A DNA stretch of 64,000 bases from positions 59,993,501 to 60,057,500 of the forward strand of contig JAVUNC010000004.1 of assembly GCA_032173965.1 (NCBI GenBank). The letters run 5' to 3'. Below the pieces are notes generated by a model that saw only the letters and a program-made list of their open reading frames with translations, ran no database searches and was not told the DNA's origin. The DNA comes from Sitta carolinensis. Taxonomy: Eukaryota > Chordata > Aves > Passeriformes > Sittidae. A program made the position numbers and the translations under genes. Of the stretch, positions 12,101 to 26,172 are shown piece by piece (position 1 is the stretch's first letter; each line of letters opens with the position of its first letter).

Positions 12101-15100
12101 AATAGACCAAATTTCTTTTTCAAAGATATTGTCTACTAGAATTGTTCCTCTTTTTCTTCACTTTTTTTCATACTGTAAGCCTATATAATTGTTTACTGAA
12201 ATTTGTGGATATCTATAAAGAGATACAAAAATTCTTAAATACAGTATCTCAAAGATCTACACAGTATAGTTTCTATTAAATTCACAGTACTGTGGGGAAA
12301 AATATGATTGAGTTTTTATGTGCGTTTGTATGAAACTGGTAAAGCTTTTGTTCTTCTTACAATTTGTTTATTAGTTTCTCCAAATCTGTACATAGCTGTC
12401 TTCTTCTATTGATTTTTTAAAGGAAAGAGAGTAGAATTTTTCTTTTAACTGCTCAGATAGTATTTTCAATCAGGGATATTTCTCAACTGTGATATCCTTT
12501 CCAATTATAAAGTAGTATTTGCCTTTTATAGCTGAGTATTAAATAAATTTTAAAATAGGATCAGCATGACTGAAATAACATCTTTTTGTCAAGATTAATG
12601 TGTGTGCATACAGAAATGCTACATTTCTGAGTATGGCAAATAATACATCAAATCTGAGCCACAAAATAGGAATATAGATAGATCCTTGCAGTGCATGTAT
12701 TTTATTGCTACTTTACCTGTGATTTTTCTTTCATGCAGATTGACATAAAGACAAATATGTACTTTGCTTTAGATATTAAACCCAGTATCTCACCTGTGAG
12801 GGATTGTAAAATTATATCCCTTTAAAAGAGAATACATCAATCTACAAAAAATTGCATCTTCCAGGCAAGGTCTTTCTTATTTCTCTATTCGTAGGTGCAT
12901 TCAGAAAGAAAGAGGAAAAACTACAGGATTTAAGACAATCTGAAGATTGCATCAAATACTGGGAGTCGTCTAATTTTGCTTTAAAGTTATGTAGTATACT
13001 GACATTTTTTCACACTCTTTCAGCATAGAGTAAAGAGGCATTTGTTTTATGAGTATCTGTTCAACAAGTTTTTTTAAGGACCTACATCAAAGGATCTTAC
13101 CACAAATTTAAAAGGATGTAGAGGTTTCTATGGCACCATAAACAATATAACAAATAATTTGTTGTAGAAGCAGCTTCTAAAATTGGGTCTTTGGGGGGGG
13201 GAGAAATGTTTAATCTGCGGATATAGCTGGTAGTTCTTAATGGTAATTAGTAGCTATTGAAGTAAGAGTTTAGGTAGAACATTAATTAAAGTAATCCCAT
13301 CCAAGCCTTGCAGTAATGGGCACTGACTGCCATCTATCCATGTGGGGGTTTTAATAAGGTTTATCAAACCATCATTAGCTTTCTGCCTAGCCTCTATTTT
13401 CAGTGCAGTTTTACATCTTAATACCTGAAACCTTCCTCCTTCTGGGTGATTGCCTAAGACTTACCCATCTTCCTGTGGGACTCTTATGTTTATCTCGTTG
13501 ACTCTAAAAGCAGAAATACAGAGTATTTTTCTGAGTATACCCTAAATCAAGAAACAGCTTTATAACTGAAAAGAAAAAAATATGTTTGAAGGATGGGCAT
13601 CATTGCCTTGTTAGTGTGCTTCCCTCCCTCCATCCCCTCTCCCATCGTTGTCCTTTTGTCACTCTATTAAGTACTGCTTGGTCATCAGTTGAAAAAGCAC
13701 TGAAGATGGAATGAATTTAAGCATGACATCTTTTGTTCTTCTTTCACTTAGATGAAAGATGAGGACAGCTGTTCATTCTTACCATTTCCATCCATTGTAC
13801 AACTTAGGTCAGGGGGTAGAATGGGTATGAACAGTTGGATACTGTCCTTAAAACTTAAAAAGAAAGTCTCCTGTTTGAAGTTTGCATCTGTATGTGTTCA
13901 ATGAGCCATATTTATTTACTGTAGTCTTGTTTGGTTGGGAGTTCAGATGATGTTCATGCAAGGGCTTTGCTGCACTGGGTGGGAGAAGCAATAGCTTGTG
14001 AGGCTTCATTCCCCTTGGAGCTTGGAATTTGACTGAAATCTCATCTTTGAAAAACCCCTGAGCTGTGCAGCCGAAACATTGACCTGAACAAGCCCGCATT
14101 GGTTTCTGTGCTGAAAATGTTTTCATTGGTTTTGTTCAAGTCTTTGGTGGTTTTGGTTTCAGAGCAATTTTAAGAGAGGATGCCAGTAGATTTAGTATCA
14201 TAACTCCATTTTCATTAACTTTCTGAAAATGATTTGTTCATTTTATTGATGTCAAGTTGCTTATGTTCCAGAGAAATGGAGTTGGAAAAGGTCTGTTAGT
14301 GTCCTGGAGCTCTGTAGATGGGTACAGCATTTTTCATGTTAAAATTACCTTAGCCTCCAAGAAAGTCATGTTCCCCTGTGACTCAGTTTAGTGTGTGTGT
14401 GTCTGCCTACAGGTTTACATGAACACTACATTAAGCAGACTGTAACACAATGTATATATTTTTACTCAGTATGCTTATCTTTGTTCTGTGTCAGTCTGTT
14501 TTAAGTTCATATAAATCCTATCTATATTAAGTGCTTATTAATTTCCATGTTACCAAAGTAAGATGGTGTGCTGCAGTGTTTTTGTTTGGTTACCTGTAAG
14601 CTGTTGGAAAATGTGGCAAGTGTAGTTTTCTATGGCTGATGAATTTTTGTCATAGTTAAAGTATTCTCAAAAGAAAGTGGGTTTCAAAAGAAATATTTGG
14701 TGGGAATTTGAAAAGTTTTGTTTCTCCTCCCCACCCTGAATACTGTTTTTCTTTTAGTTGACTTTTTTTTTTTCCCAGTTGTAAGTTACAGCTTGTATGT
14801 TCTTGGCAGTTATAGTCAAATCTAAATATTCAGATTTTGTAACTTACTTTATTTTCAGTTTTGACAGACTGATTTTTTTTCTTTTTCTGTGTATGTGTAA
14901 TAATGCTTTCATTCTGAGTTGAAAACTTCCTGGTTAAAAACCACTTTTAATAATTTCTGCCATGCTTTTGTGTACTGCACTTTATTTAAAACAAAACAAA
15001 ACAAAATACCCTAAACTAACCCTCAGGAGCTTTCACATCTCCATATCAGACATTGAAATATTCATCCTTATAACTAAAACTTTCAGCTTCTAAGGAAAAT

Positions 15101-15794
15101 GTGGTTTTCACATTTCTTTTATTTTGAAATGTCATAGGCATCAATTTTTTTTTTCTCTGTCTGTCCTGCACTTTGCTGCGCTCTAAAGATACTATTAATC
15201 TTCAGCCTTACTTTCCCTTTCTTAAACTTTTTTGAAAGCTCCTGCTTTTTTGAATTGGGGATTCTGTCTCATTTTGCCAACTTCCCTGAGCATGGTAGAG
15301 TGGGGAGAGATAATGGCAAGTGGGGAGATGCTCTGCCTACGGCTCAGAAGATTTCTCTCCCATTAGCTCTGCTGACTTCTTTTTCCTTGTCTAAGGTAGG
15401 GCAGGCTTTGATGGATCTTTTAATATGAGTATCATCTTCCAACACTGAGCATGGGAATGGATTAGCCTAGAGGGTACGAGAGTTGTTCTCTAAGATAGTA
15501 TTTTAAGGAGAACATCAGTGACAATTCTACTTCATATCTACTTTTCTCGTGTTTTTCCAGCACTGTTCTGTGTGTGTATGTATGGGGAGCTTTGAAACAA
15601 TTTCCTACTGTTAGATGTTAAAATAACTGAGTACATTTCCTAGTGTTTGATTCATTTGCTCTTCATCTCATACTTTTAGGCATGCAGCTTGCTTATACAG
15701 TTAGGGAGATATTTAACTGAATTTGGTGTTTTGCCTGAGTCAGACGGGTGTTTTGGTGTATAGAGTCCTGAAATAAGTTCTTAGTAATTAACTG

Positions 15795-15820
15795 AAAAAA
15801 AAAAAAAAAAAAAAAAAAAA
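15795..15820. repeat. Poly-A run (A26)
   Basis: Uninterrupted run of 26 A. No upstream polyadenylation signal, gene fragment or flanking duplication was recognised, so there is no support for a processed pseudogene. Confidence 0.95.
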
Positions 15821-17569
15821 GATGAGAGGATACTAGTTGGATGTGCTCAGTTGAAAGTTAATGCTGGAATATGAAGTTCTCAGGCAAAACAAATTCAGAA
15901 GTAAAAAGGTACTGCTGGTATAAACTCTGGGGCAAAGTTTAACCTGTAAACAGTTTTCTGCAATGTGCCATGTGAAGCATATGGAGATATTGCAGCAGAT
16001 AGTGGTGTGGTGCTGTAATTTTTAAGGAAAGAAATGGCTTTGTTATTATTTTTCCTAACAATTCAGTATTGTCCTAAAAAGTATTTATTTTCGCCAGTAA
16101 ACTACAAATTCAACCACTTAAACAGTGTGTGATTTAATAATTTTTAATAAAGATCATTATAGATTGGTGCTCTTGCAGCAATGGTCTTCCTCTTGGTCAG
16201 GAGGAGACTGTCAGTGACTTTTGAGCTGCAGTAATTAATCAGTACCCTTGATCTAAACAGTTATTTTGAATGTATGCCTAAAGATAATCCTCCCTCCTCC
16301 TCCTTTCTGTTTATTGATGGAGAATGTTGCAGAACCTGGTGAGTCTCCCAGGTCTTCTGCATAGATGATAGCATTAGCACTGAAAGAGTAAAACAAATGA
16401 GAGCAGGAAAAACACAGTACAAACAGAAGAGAATCCTGGTATTATAAAATAAATCTAAAGAGACCACGTCTAGAAAGATCTACAGAGTGAAAACAGAGCA
16501 CAGAAAGACTGAGAAGAAAAACTCCCTTAAAGTCAGTAGAAGGCACCATCTCTGCCAATTCCTTGAGTTGTTTTGAGCTGTGGGGAGGCTGCAGCTGCTC
16601 TGGCTGCAGGGTGAGGGGCAGGGGTGAAGGTGCCCACTCCTCCTCACCTGAGAAGTTGCCTGTGTACAGGCAGGGTCTCATAGGCAGCCTGACTAAAGCT
16701 TGTTCTCTGCCTTTGCTTTTGCAAATCGTGCTGTGCAAAGGTGGTGCTCATTATATACCGTCATGGCAAGCTTCTCTGCTTGGACTGAGAATTGCTAATG
16801 CAATTCTTCCATCAGGTCCCTGAAGTCTGAACCTCTCCTGTGGACTGGTGGTGTCATGTGGTTCATGTGTTGCTCCATCACATTGCACAGGGAGGGGACA
16901 GCTGTGTCCTACGCAGTGGTCGGTAATTTATGTGACTTGGGTTTGTTTTTGTCATAAAAGAAAATTTCAAGGCACGGTGAATTGCTAGTCGAAATCAGCC
17001 CTGTGATCTCCTTCTGCATGCTCATCTGCAGTTCTTTGGGGGTTTTATTTGGTTTTGTTGTTTTGTTTAGGTCCAAGTTGTTTGATATAATCTCTTTCCC
17101 CTTCAACAAACCTGTCTGAAAGCACTTTTTTGTTAATATTACTGACATGTTTTACTACAGCAGTGGCGGTGATTACAAGACTACTGTGTTTTGGCTAACA
17201 AATGCAATAAATGTGATGAAAATCCCCCTGTGTTTTACATTTCACTGCATAACATGTTTATATAACATGTTAAACACTTCTGTCTGAAGAACAGCTTTCC
17301 ACAAAGGTAAAATGTATTTTCCATGGCACTTTTTTAGAAGTACTGTGCGAAAGAATAATTCCTGCTCCCTTCTCACTCCCTGCATGTCTTAAGTTTACAT
17401 TTCCCAGTGTTTTAAAAATAAACATTTTCTTATTTTCCCGCCACACTTTGAAGTATAATTTTTTTAGCATGTTTTTGAGTTTTATGAGGTGAGAGACTGT
17501 TACCTGGAGGACACGGTTTTCCCGATGCTGGGGACCTGGCAGAGGTGCTGGCTTGGAGCAGGCAGGTCC

Positions 17570-17800
17570 CTGCCTGTGCACGCCGTTGAACGAGCGCTAA
17601 TTTTGCTTTTTATATTCTCGTCCTGTCTGTTTGTGGTATTTAATGCTCCAACATCTCTCTGGTTGGGTGAACCCATATGTCATTCAAATGGGAACCTGTG
17701 CCGTGCCATTGGCCTGACAGCCACTCAGCCGTGGAGCACAATGATAAAATTATGAAAACTGTGTCTCTGCTCATTGGACCAGTGGAATTTACAAGCATTT
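17570..17800. promoter_or_regulatory. Candidate conserved non-coding element
   Basis: Non-repetitive stretch with several CpGs in an otherwise CpG-poor intron, a CATTCAAATG octamer-like core, ATTGGC (CCAAT-type) and an AT-rich ACAATGATAAAATTATG patch. The texture resembles developmental enhancers, but conservation is inferred rather than measured. Confidence 0.25.
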
Positions 17801-20800
17801 CTCCTGTATGTGCCTAAATGCTATGTTGCCATGCCTTGGCTCACATGGCAGATTTTTCTGGATTATAAGCCTTGTCAATAGTGTGAAACCTCTCTTGTGT
17901 CTTTTACTCCGCTACCATGTTGGGGACTTTTTTCTCTCTTTATTTGTAGACATGTGCTCCTCACAGACAAAATCAAAAGTCAGTTGCTTGCTTTGATGGT
18001 TGCAAAAATAAATACTTTGTTTATATTTTTAAAATAAAAGCAGAGATTTCTACCATAAGCAACATTTTGCTGCTGTTTGGTTCTGTCAATGTATTTAACA
18101 GTCAATATAAGAAATGTTATTTATATGCAGATTTTGTTTACTTCAGCAATATTTATAAAGCAGTACCATGTGATGGTAGTCTTGTCTGTAAAGTCATGTT
18201 TTTCTTCATGTCTCCCTTTTTATGATGTGCACATTACAGATACATAAATGTTATTTGACATAAGGGAATAAAACTATTTTCAGCTCATGAAATAACCCTG
18301 TTAGTATAAACTTGAAAAGCTCTTTCAGTAAATCACTGCTGCTGAACTGATAGCACATTTCTGCTGTAGTGTCACCTTTCTCTTTTGTGTGTGGTTGAAA
18401 TGTCATGGTAATAATCAATTCATCTTACAAAAGTCAGTGAAATATATTTGCTCATACTTGGTCAAGAAACCAAACCTTGCAATTCTAATGTATTAGTAAG
18501 ATATAATTTTACTAAAACAGCCTTGGCTTCCATTTCTGTGTGTCTTACTTGCTTTGTATACCTTGTTGCTGATGGTGTTTAGAAACCCAAGACAAACTTC
18601 TCAGTAATTCAAATTGTCAAGGTTGTCCTGCACTGTTAAAATTATGAGAGAATTTACGGCACTTTTTGCACATGAAGAATGAATTTGCTATTCAAGAAAG
18701 TGTTGAATGTCTAATGCAGTGTATATATACAGAAATATCAGAGAAAGAGTCATTGCTAGGCTAATGATTACTTGTTTCTCTCATAGTGAATTTGATAGCG
18801 CGTCTGTGTGTGATTTTTTTTCCCTTTTTCTATTTACTGAATAAGCTTAACAGGAAAAATGTAAGGGAGGTATAGTTAGTGTAGTTGAAACTGGTTTCGG
18901 TTTTGTGTTTGGGTTTTTTTTTTTAATAGAAGTAGTATAGTCTTTTGCTTTAGACAAAAGTAGAAAAAGTTAGCTAAGAATAGCAGCAGGAAAAGTTGGT
19001 TCCTGATTGGTTTTCCAGTTAATCACCACGTTCTTATATCATATCTTGTATGGAACCTTTCCTGACTGCCATCATGGAATGAAAGACTCTGGAGATCCTT
19101 TTAATCTGGCATTATGCAGCGCTTTTTCTGGGCTCTCTGCTCTCCTCTTTGGGCTTGCTGGTAATAGGAAAATTTTAAAACTGTAATCTTTAATTCCTGT
19201 TTTTCAGCAAAATTACGTGCTGCTTTGTGAAGGGTAGGAAAAGCCATATTCCTTGCCTCAAGGATATTGTGGTGTAAGTCCCTCAGCTCAGTGGGTTGAT
19301 GTGTGCATCACTGGTTACGTTGGTGGCACTGGCCCCATTAACTCAGTGGCACTACTCTTACCATGAAAATTTAAAATTGCATAGTAGTTTGTAGAGTTGA
19401 AACCTGAATCACACATAATGGAAATAAATAGGATGTAGTTAGTAAAAGTGTCTGGAAAAGGCTCAAGATTTTGCTGAGTTTGTAGGGTTTCTTTGGAAAT
19501 GTAAGTATTTCAGCTGGGTCTGACTTCATGGTTTTATTTATAATATAAAATTTAATAAATTATAAGACCCATAGAGCAAGTACTTTGAATTTGGGTATTC
19601 CATGTATTGAGCTGTAATGTGCTTTTTAGGGCTGTGCAAAGCACTGCACTACATTGTGTGTCTGCCCTGTTCATGGGCTGAATTTCTTTCCTACTCCTTT
19701 TACATTACTGCACTTGAGAGAATTTTCACTTGCTAGTTGGAACAGAAGCTGAAAGGGATCTTTAGGAAAGCACAGTCGAGCAGACATAATAAATTTTGAA
19801 AGGCATAAAAACCTACCTCCCAATTGAGAGAGGTAAAGATTTACAATACATCATAGAAATTCTTTTTTTTCTGAGCGAGCAAAAATCTTCCAACTTTGCA
19901 GAGCTTTTCTTGCTGAAAGGCAATGGAAAAGGCACTTGCAGTGTAACAAGTTGTTTTCTTTTTGACTTGAAGATGAAATAATATTATTTTAAGATCAGTT
20001 AGAGGCAACAAAGGAGGCAATGCTTTTAAAGAGAGGTGCTTTTCTAGGTTTTTGTTTCAGATGCACAGAATGGTTACACTGGTTGCTAATTATTTGATTA
20101 CATGCTTTTTCTTCTGCAGAGATGTTGAGATACACTGCACTGAAGCACTTATGTTTCCTCAAGGGAAGAGAAAAACTTGTTTCCTCAGGGGAGCAGATCC
20201 TCAATGAAGTGCTGCCCAGAAAGAAGAAAAAACACTAGTGAAACAAACTAGCATTTAGTTAAAGATAGCATATATTAGTGTGTACCTTATGGTATGAGGT
20301 TGTAGCTTTTTTTTAAGGGTCCTCAGTTGACAGTTTCCCTTAAAAAAAGAGAAAGTAACACTCCTCAAACCCCATCACTAACCCAAAATGTAAAAAAAAA
20401 TAAAAATTCTAAAACTCCCAAATATTAGGCTAAAGGGGATATATATCCTCAAGTCTGAAGACAGATTTTTCTTAGATTGATAATTTAATGACGTTCACCA
20501 CATATTGAAGCTGTTCAGAGAATTGGATTATAAAGATTTGTAGATAGTTTTTAACAACATAGGCTATTAATTTATTTTACCTTTCTAACATTCCTGTTAC
20601 TTTGAAATGTTTCTTTTTAAAGAGCTGTTATATTTTATCATAAAGCATTCCTACTTTCACTGCAAAAGGGTATTTATTACTGCTTCTTTTCTAGGTGAAA
20701 CATGATGACATCATCTTTTCTCATCTATTTTAAATGTAGTAAAAGGGATGGTTGTGGAAGCACACTGCTATATGTGAGGAGCAGAAGAAAACAGGTGGAC

Positions 20801-20811
20801 ATCAGAAGGGT

Positions 20812-20877
20812 TTTTAGTGGGGTCCTACCCATAAGAGACTTGCCTTTTAGTGGGGTCCTACCCATAAGAGACTTGCC
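20812..20877. repeat. 33-bp exact tandem duplication
   Basis: Two identical head-to-tail copies of a 33-bp unit (starting TTTTAGTGGGGTCC, ending GACTTGCC), at 20812-20844 and 20845-20877, followed by a T-run that starts a third unit. No divergence between copies suggests a recent slippage or duplication event. Confidence 0.95.
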
Positions 20878-20899
20878 TTTTTTGTAATTTAGTATAGAA

Positions 20900-23800
20900 A
20901 TTTATTTGTCTGAGTGCAAATCACTAATTCCACCTTTTTAATCTCCAAGTAAGACTTGATAATAGATTTTTATAATTCTTTGAAGGTATTTGTGGCTACT
21001 CTATTTGTGTGGGTGTTTTGGCTGTCCTTACTGTTTTGAATGTTGATCTTAGTTTAGAATCACCAATATTTTACAGCTTCTTTAGCATACTAAATTTCTT
21101 CAAGCATTCTGATCTTGGTGAGTAAATAGCAGTACATGACATAGTTCTTTATCTATTTCCTGTAAAATAAATTTTAAAAATTTTGATAAAGTAAGGAGAT
21201 TTAATTTAGTTTTGTCTCAACATGCAAGAAACCTAAGTAGAAGCTGAAGGACTGGATGGAAAAAGGACCAGTTATTTAATTTTTTATTTATTGAATATTT
21301 TATTTATTGTTTTATTTTAATTGGCAGTGCTCCTATTCTTCTCCTGTTCCTCTTCCCTGCTCAACCCCTTACCCCACAACTTCTGTGCTGAGCATTTAAA
21401 CCAGAGGTCAGCTTGGGTCTCTGTGTGTTGTTTAAAATACACTGCAAGTGACCTGCTAAATGGAACAACAGCATCAGCATAAAATGCAGAGACCATATTA
21501 GGGCTGGGAGAAGGGAATTGCACAGAGGTTATCAATAAATACTCAAATCAAAGTGAGCTTACTCTATAGATGTAATTTTTCACAGTGAACTAACAGTGTT
21601 TTTTAGCTCCAGTTCTCTTCTCATCACAGAGTAATAATCCCAGTTCGTGCTGTTCCTGTTTTCTCCTTTTCTTTCTTCTAACTCCCATAGCACAGCTTTT
21701 TCAATCCAGCATTCACTGCACATGTTCCAGTCATGAGGTTACAAAGCTGACATTGCAGTCTCAGCAGAGGTTATCTCTTTAAAATTCCCTAAAATTCCCC
21801 TTTGGCACATCCAGTTTGGCAGCTGGGTTTCTGTAGGAAACTGATGGAGCCACCCCCTCCCCTTATGTCCTTTTTAAAAATAGAAATCTATTAAACCTCT
21901 GGCCAGAAGGGCAGATGGGTAAGTACTCCCTCCAAAGCAGACAGTGCTGCTTCCTAAGCTTTTCTCCCCAGTTTTTTACTCTCCAAAGAAAGATTTATAT
22001 ACTTCAGAGCCAATTAAGTAATGAAAATACCTGGTTTTAAAATTAAAAAGCCTGTTCTTCAGGACACGTGAACTCTGTGCTCTGGAAAGTGTATACAGCT
22101 TCTGAGAAATATTGACCTGTTGTTTGAAATATTTTAAATAGTTATGCAACTGCAAAATCAGAAGCTTAGTTTAATCTTAGAAGCTCATGCCTGAACAACA
22201 CTGTAGCCAGTAAAGTACAACTGGTACTCAGAGGAAGATTTGCCAAACCAAACAGGAGGTTGAAATACCTAACAACCAACATAGATAAGTGATCGTTGCC
22301 CTAAAAACATTCAAGAACTAATCTAAATGGGCATTACCCACTTGCATTTTACTTTCATGCTATGAAAGTCCCTGAAATGCATGAAATATTTGTCTTCTCT
22401 TCCTGCAAGGAAGGGGAGAGAATTGTGTTTCCCTCCCTGAGTCACTGTTTTCCTGTGGATGTCGCTCTAGGTGAGAGCAGCAATGAATTATTTTCTGCTT
22501 AAAGTGGATTGAATTTTATGGCAGAATTTGAGTGTCTTGTGTGTGAGGAGGTCTGAAAAGCCAGTGTCCTCCCTGAAAGTCAAGGAGAGGCTTCTTTTGT
22601 AGCTTCACTTGGTAGTGCAGTAGCTTTCTCATGGAAGCTCCTCCTTAGAAGGGCTCTCTGTGGAGAGCTGGAAGTTATTCCTTTGCACATGTGGTGCTTT
22701 TTTGGAAAGTGAGAATTGTGGATTTGGATTCATGAGATGAGGAGAGCCACAGAAAACCAAAACCAAGGAATCTGCAGTTCAACAGCAGCCAAAGCTAACC
22801 CAGCTGGTACCTACAGTGCCACTTCCCTCTTGTCACTGCTGGGTTCATCTGACCATGCCGAATTGTTTTGGTATGCTAAGCCAGCTGAAGGCTGCCCGTT
22901 ATCTTTCTGCTGTTTGAGTGTGGCAGAACTCTTGGTAGAGAGTCAGGGAGAACTGACAGGTCAGGTGAAGTGGTGGGGCTCTTTGGCAGCAGACAGATCG
23001 GCTTGCAGCTGTAGAGCATTTGTGTTGGTGCTTTTGCCTCTGGAGCATTATAGGAAATGTGATCAGCCCACACCGTGTCTTTCCTGGTGCCTGCCATCAG
23101 GAGACCTCTCCTTTGCCCAGCTCCTCAGTGTGCAGAGGTGGGCACTGGGCTGCTTTGAGACAGGAGCCCACACAGTGCATTGGATGAGGAGCTTGGGAGC
23201 ATTTCTGCGTGGTGTGTTTTTTTTAGAACAGCTTTGAATGGCACCTTCCTGAAAACGTGTGGTGTTTCCATCACCCTTGGAAGAACTTGCATTCTGTTGG
23301 CCCCGCTAAAGAACTGCAACAGCAGCTGGAATTTTGTCTCACTCTGCCTGGTACCTGTGACTGCTCTTTGAGCTCACAAATAGGCTCATCTTATCTCTTT
23401 GCTGATGGTCAACAATGAGTGACTACGTGCCCCTGACACTTGGTGCTAAATCCCATATGAGTTGCACAGAGCATTGCATTTTCTCACTATAAGGAAAACC
23501 TCTGCTAACACGGCCTCACTACTTAACCAGCTTTGAGTCAGCCTGAAGCCCTTTTCTTTGTATGTTTTTAATGTAATGAATTGTCTACCTTCTTCTTATG
23601 CTATTTTTACCACTCCTGATTTCCTCACCTATTATTTATTAAGAACTTGGTACGTGTTTGTCATATGAAATAAGTACGTCTCCTTATCTTCTCTTGTGTT
23701 TGCTGAGACATCTCCCCACTTACCCCCTGCCATGAACAGCACCAGTGGTTCTAATAAACTGTATCATGAAGGTTATGGCAAGTTTATCACCAGTCCGTGT

Positions 23801-26172
23801 GAAAGAGTGTAATGCATTGTGAGAGCACCTGTAACCCATTTCAGTGCAAAGTCAGATGGGCTAACATAGATTTCCCTTCTCCACCACATGTGCAGAGAAA
23901 TTTATTTCTGTAACAAAAAACTGTCGACAGTCACCTCCTGCACTCCCTTTTTGAACAAACTGCTTCTTAAAAGTATTTTGTACGGAGAAGTGAGAAGGCA
24001 GAGGATGAATGTTCACCAGGCTTGTGTGAGGAGTTGCAGTTGATTTGGGGCTGAAGTGAGGAAGGTGTAGGGTCCTCACTTGTCTCTTGCAAACATTAAT
24101 TTTACTTAATTTTACTTCTTAAAATTTCCTTGATCACCTTTCCAAACAATCTGGAGGCTGGGCCTCTTTTGCTTACCTGGGCCATACTACACACAAACCA
24201 AACTACTCAGTTTTCTGCTTGTGTCTTAGTTGTGGCCAAATGCACTGCACCAGATAGGTCCCACTATTCTTTACAGCCTGAGGGAAAAACCCCCAAAGCT
24301 GATTGCTTTCTTTGTTTTTAGCTGAAAGATTTCTCCATAATGCAGCTGTCTTGTCAAAAGACACTCCTCAAGACTTTAAAGTTTGAGGTATTGAATGTTC
24401 CTGCTGGATCCTTTAAAGTGTTTCAAAGTGCATAATTGGGGCACTTGAGCATAAAACTACAATTATGCACTTGTGTGTTAATTTTGTGTACAGATAGATA
24501 TTACTTCAGTCTGGACATAAATGAGAAGGAAGCATTTTCTTGTGAGTGTGAGAATTTGTTTTGTGAATGTTTAAACAAAATAGGTATTCAGATAATAGCC
24601 CAAGACTACCAGACTTGGGGGAAGGGGGGGTTGAGCTTTCAAGAAAGGAAAGAGCACGTGTGGATATTATGGAGATGCTTGGATGCTTTGAAAGAGTGGT
24701 AGGTATTATGAACATTAACAGATGGAGCACAATATTTCAGTTAAATTTAGTTGCAATATTAATTTAAAAAAAAAAAAAGTTCTAGTAGTTTAGTAGAATG
24801 AATGTATGAATTTGGTGGTTGATTCTTCCTAGGTTTTTAAGGGGACTGTTTTCAGTTGAGCAAACCAGGTAATTTTTGATAAATGATGTTACGACTTTAA
24901 AGGTTCTTGTTTGTTTTTCTGTTCTATTTTGAATATAATGTTACATGAATTGGATTAACTGTATCCAGATACTTACATTTAGTAGATGTTTCTAAAACTT
25001 ACTTGTGATAACTAATATGAGGAATAATTTACAATAATCATCTTATTTTGAGTATAATAAAACTGTAATTATTTTAAAAATTATGATGTGCTATATGGTT
25101 TCAGCTATGAATTTATAAGATAGATGTCTTTGATGTTTCTGTCAGGGTTCTTTTGATGTTTTCCAGTGCTAAGTAATAGGTCAAATTAAATAATAGAAAT
25201 GGAATAAATCAAATATCTGAACTCTGCGACTACAAGGAATGATTTGAAAGTTTTCTTTCAAAAATAATTGCAGGAATATTTGAAATCACAGATGTTATGT
25301 AAGTACTCCTATTTAAGAGGCTGATTTGGTTTTTATCTGTTTCCAGTAGAGAAAGAGAAAGAAAAGCCATCACAGAAAAGATTTACATCTTACCTTTTTT
25401 AAAAAATTGTTTTGGTTGCTTGGTTTTGGTTTTATTGGTGGTGCACTTTGGTCAAATTCTTCTAAAGAAGAAGAGTTTCTGATAGGAGTTGCTCTGTGTT
25501 TCTTGTTTTTCTAAGCCAGTATAAGTACCCTCAAAAGAATGTTGAGGAGCTGTGCCACAGGAATGGGATCCTGATCTTAGGCAGTTAATGCTGTGCTGCA
25601 GGATAATAAATTATCCTGAATGGGTAGAGATGTAATCAGATTTTCTTACCGTTAGTTCAGCCAGTCATTCTCTTTGCTTCAGGATTCCTTGCTGTGGGGA
25701 ATTTTTAGTGTCCAGATGAAAAGTATGATTTTGATCCTGCTTTAATAGAAGAAACTAGAAGAATTTGGACTGTACAAATGACTAACTTTATCACAGATAT
25801 TGCTAAACCTAAGTGATAGATATGGGAGGTCATCCCTTTTTCTTAGTGTGTTGACCAGCCTCCTGTGCTGTGGACACTACTTGGGGATTCAAATCCATAA
25901 TGGGAGCACAAAGAGCTGTAAATCTGTTCTGTCATTCCATGTTCATTGCAGGTTTTTCTTGATTAAAAGTGTGATATCCCTTAACACAGTGAAGGACCGG
26001 AACAGAAGATGACTTGCTGGTCTGCTGTTTGTGGGGATTAACTCAAAAGTGGTGACAATTGTCAGAGTTGTCTGGGCCAGAACCAGAGGGGTTTTCTGAT
26101 AAAGACCAGAAATTGGGTGCCCCCCTTGGCGGATGACTTTGTACTACTACTTTGACACTACTAAACTGAAAT
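20900..26172 (+). other. ARID1B: ARID1B upstream intron, part 4
   Basis: Intron. The 22700-23370 interval is GC-richer and holds an open frame of 173 codons (22716-23237, +) with no recognisable domain and no splice context. A perfect 13-bp hairpin lies at 24426-24472. Otherwise no features could be identified. Confidence 0.65.
24426..24472. repeat. Perfect 13-bp inverted repeat with 21-nt loop
   Basis: AAGTGCATAATTG at 24426-24438 pairs exactly with CAATTATGCACTT at 24460-24472. Pairing does not continue convincingly outward, so the stem is too short for a canonical microRNA precursor. The arms resemble POU/C-EBP-type sites in opposed orientation. Confidence 0.8.

Larger units (their letters stand above)
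7000..14000 (+). other. ARID1B: ARID1B upstream intron, part 2
   Basis: Intron without recognisable genes. Contains a (TTTGG)n tract (7396-7415), a perfect 11-bp hairpin (7948-7972), a ZNF143/THAP11-type motif (9122-9135), and a G9 run near 13193-13201. The span 13280-13400 (AT-rich with TTAATTAAAG and ATTAGC cores) has a mild conserved-element look but nothing firm. Confidence 0.65.
14000..20800 (+). other. ARID1B: ARID1B upstream intron, part 3
   Basis: Intron with a poly-A run of 26 (15795-15820), a locally GC-richer 16560-16830 stretch with no recognisable content, and a possible conserved block at 17570-17800. An inverted repeat with 12-bp T/A-rich arms (20308-20319 and 20337-20348, arms TTTTTTTAAGGG and complement) sits near the end. 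No gene is supported. Confidence 0.65.

Noticed and set aside
15795..15820. Poly-A run as the tail of a processed pseudogene or SINE
   Set aside because: No gene-like sequence, polyadenylation signal or flanking duplication upstream.
22716..23237. 173-codon + strand open frame
   Set aside because: No recognisable domain, Trp/Cys/Leu-rich random-looking composition, located in a GC-richer patch where stops are rarer, and no splice or promoter context.
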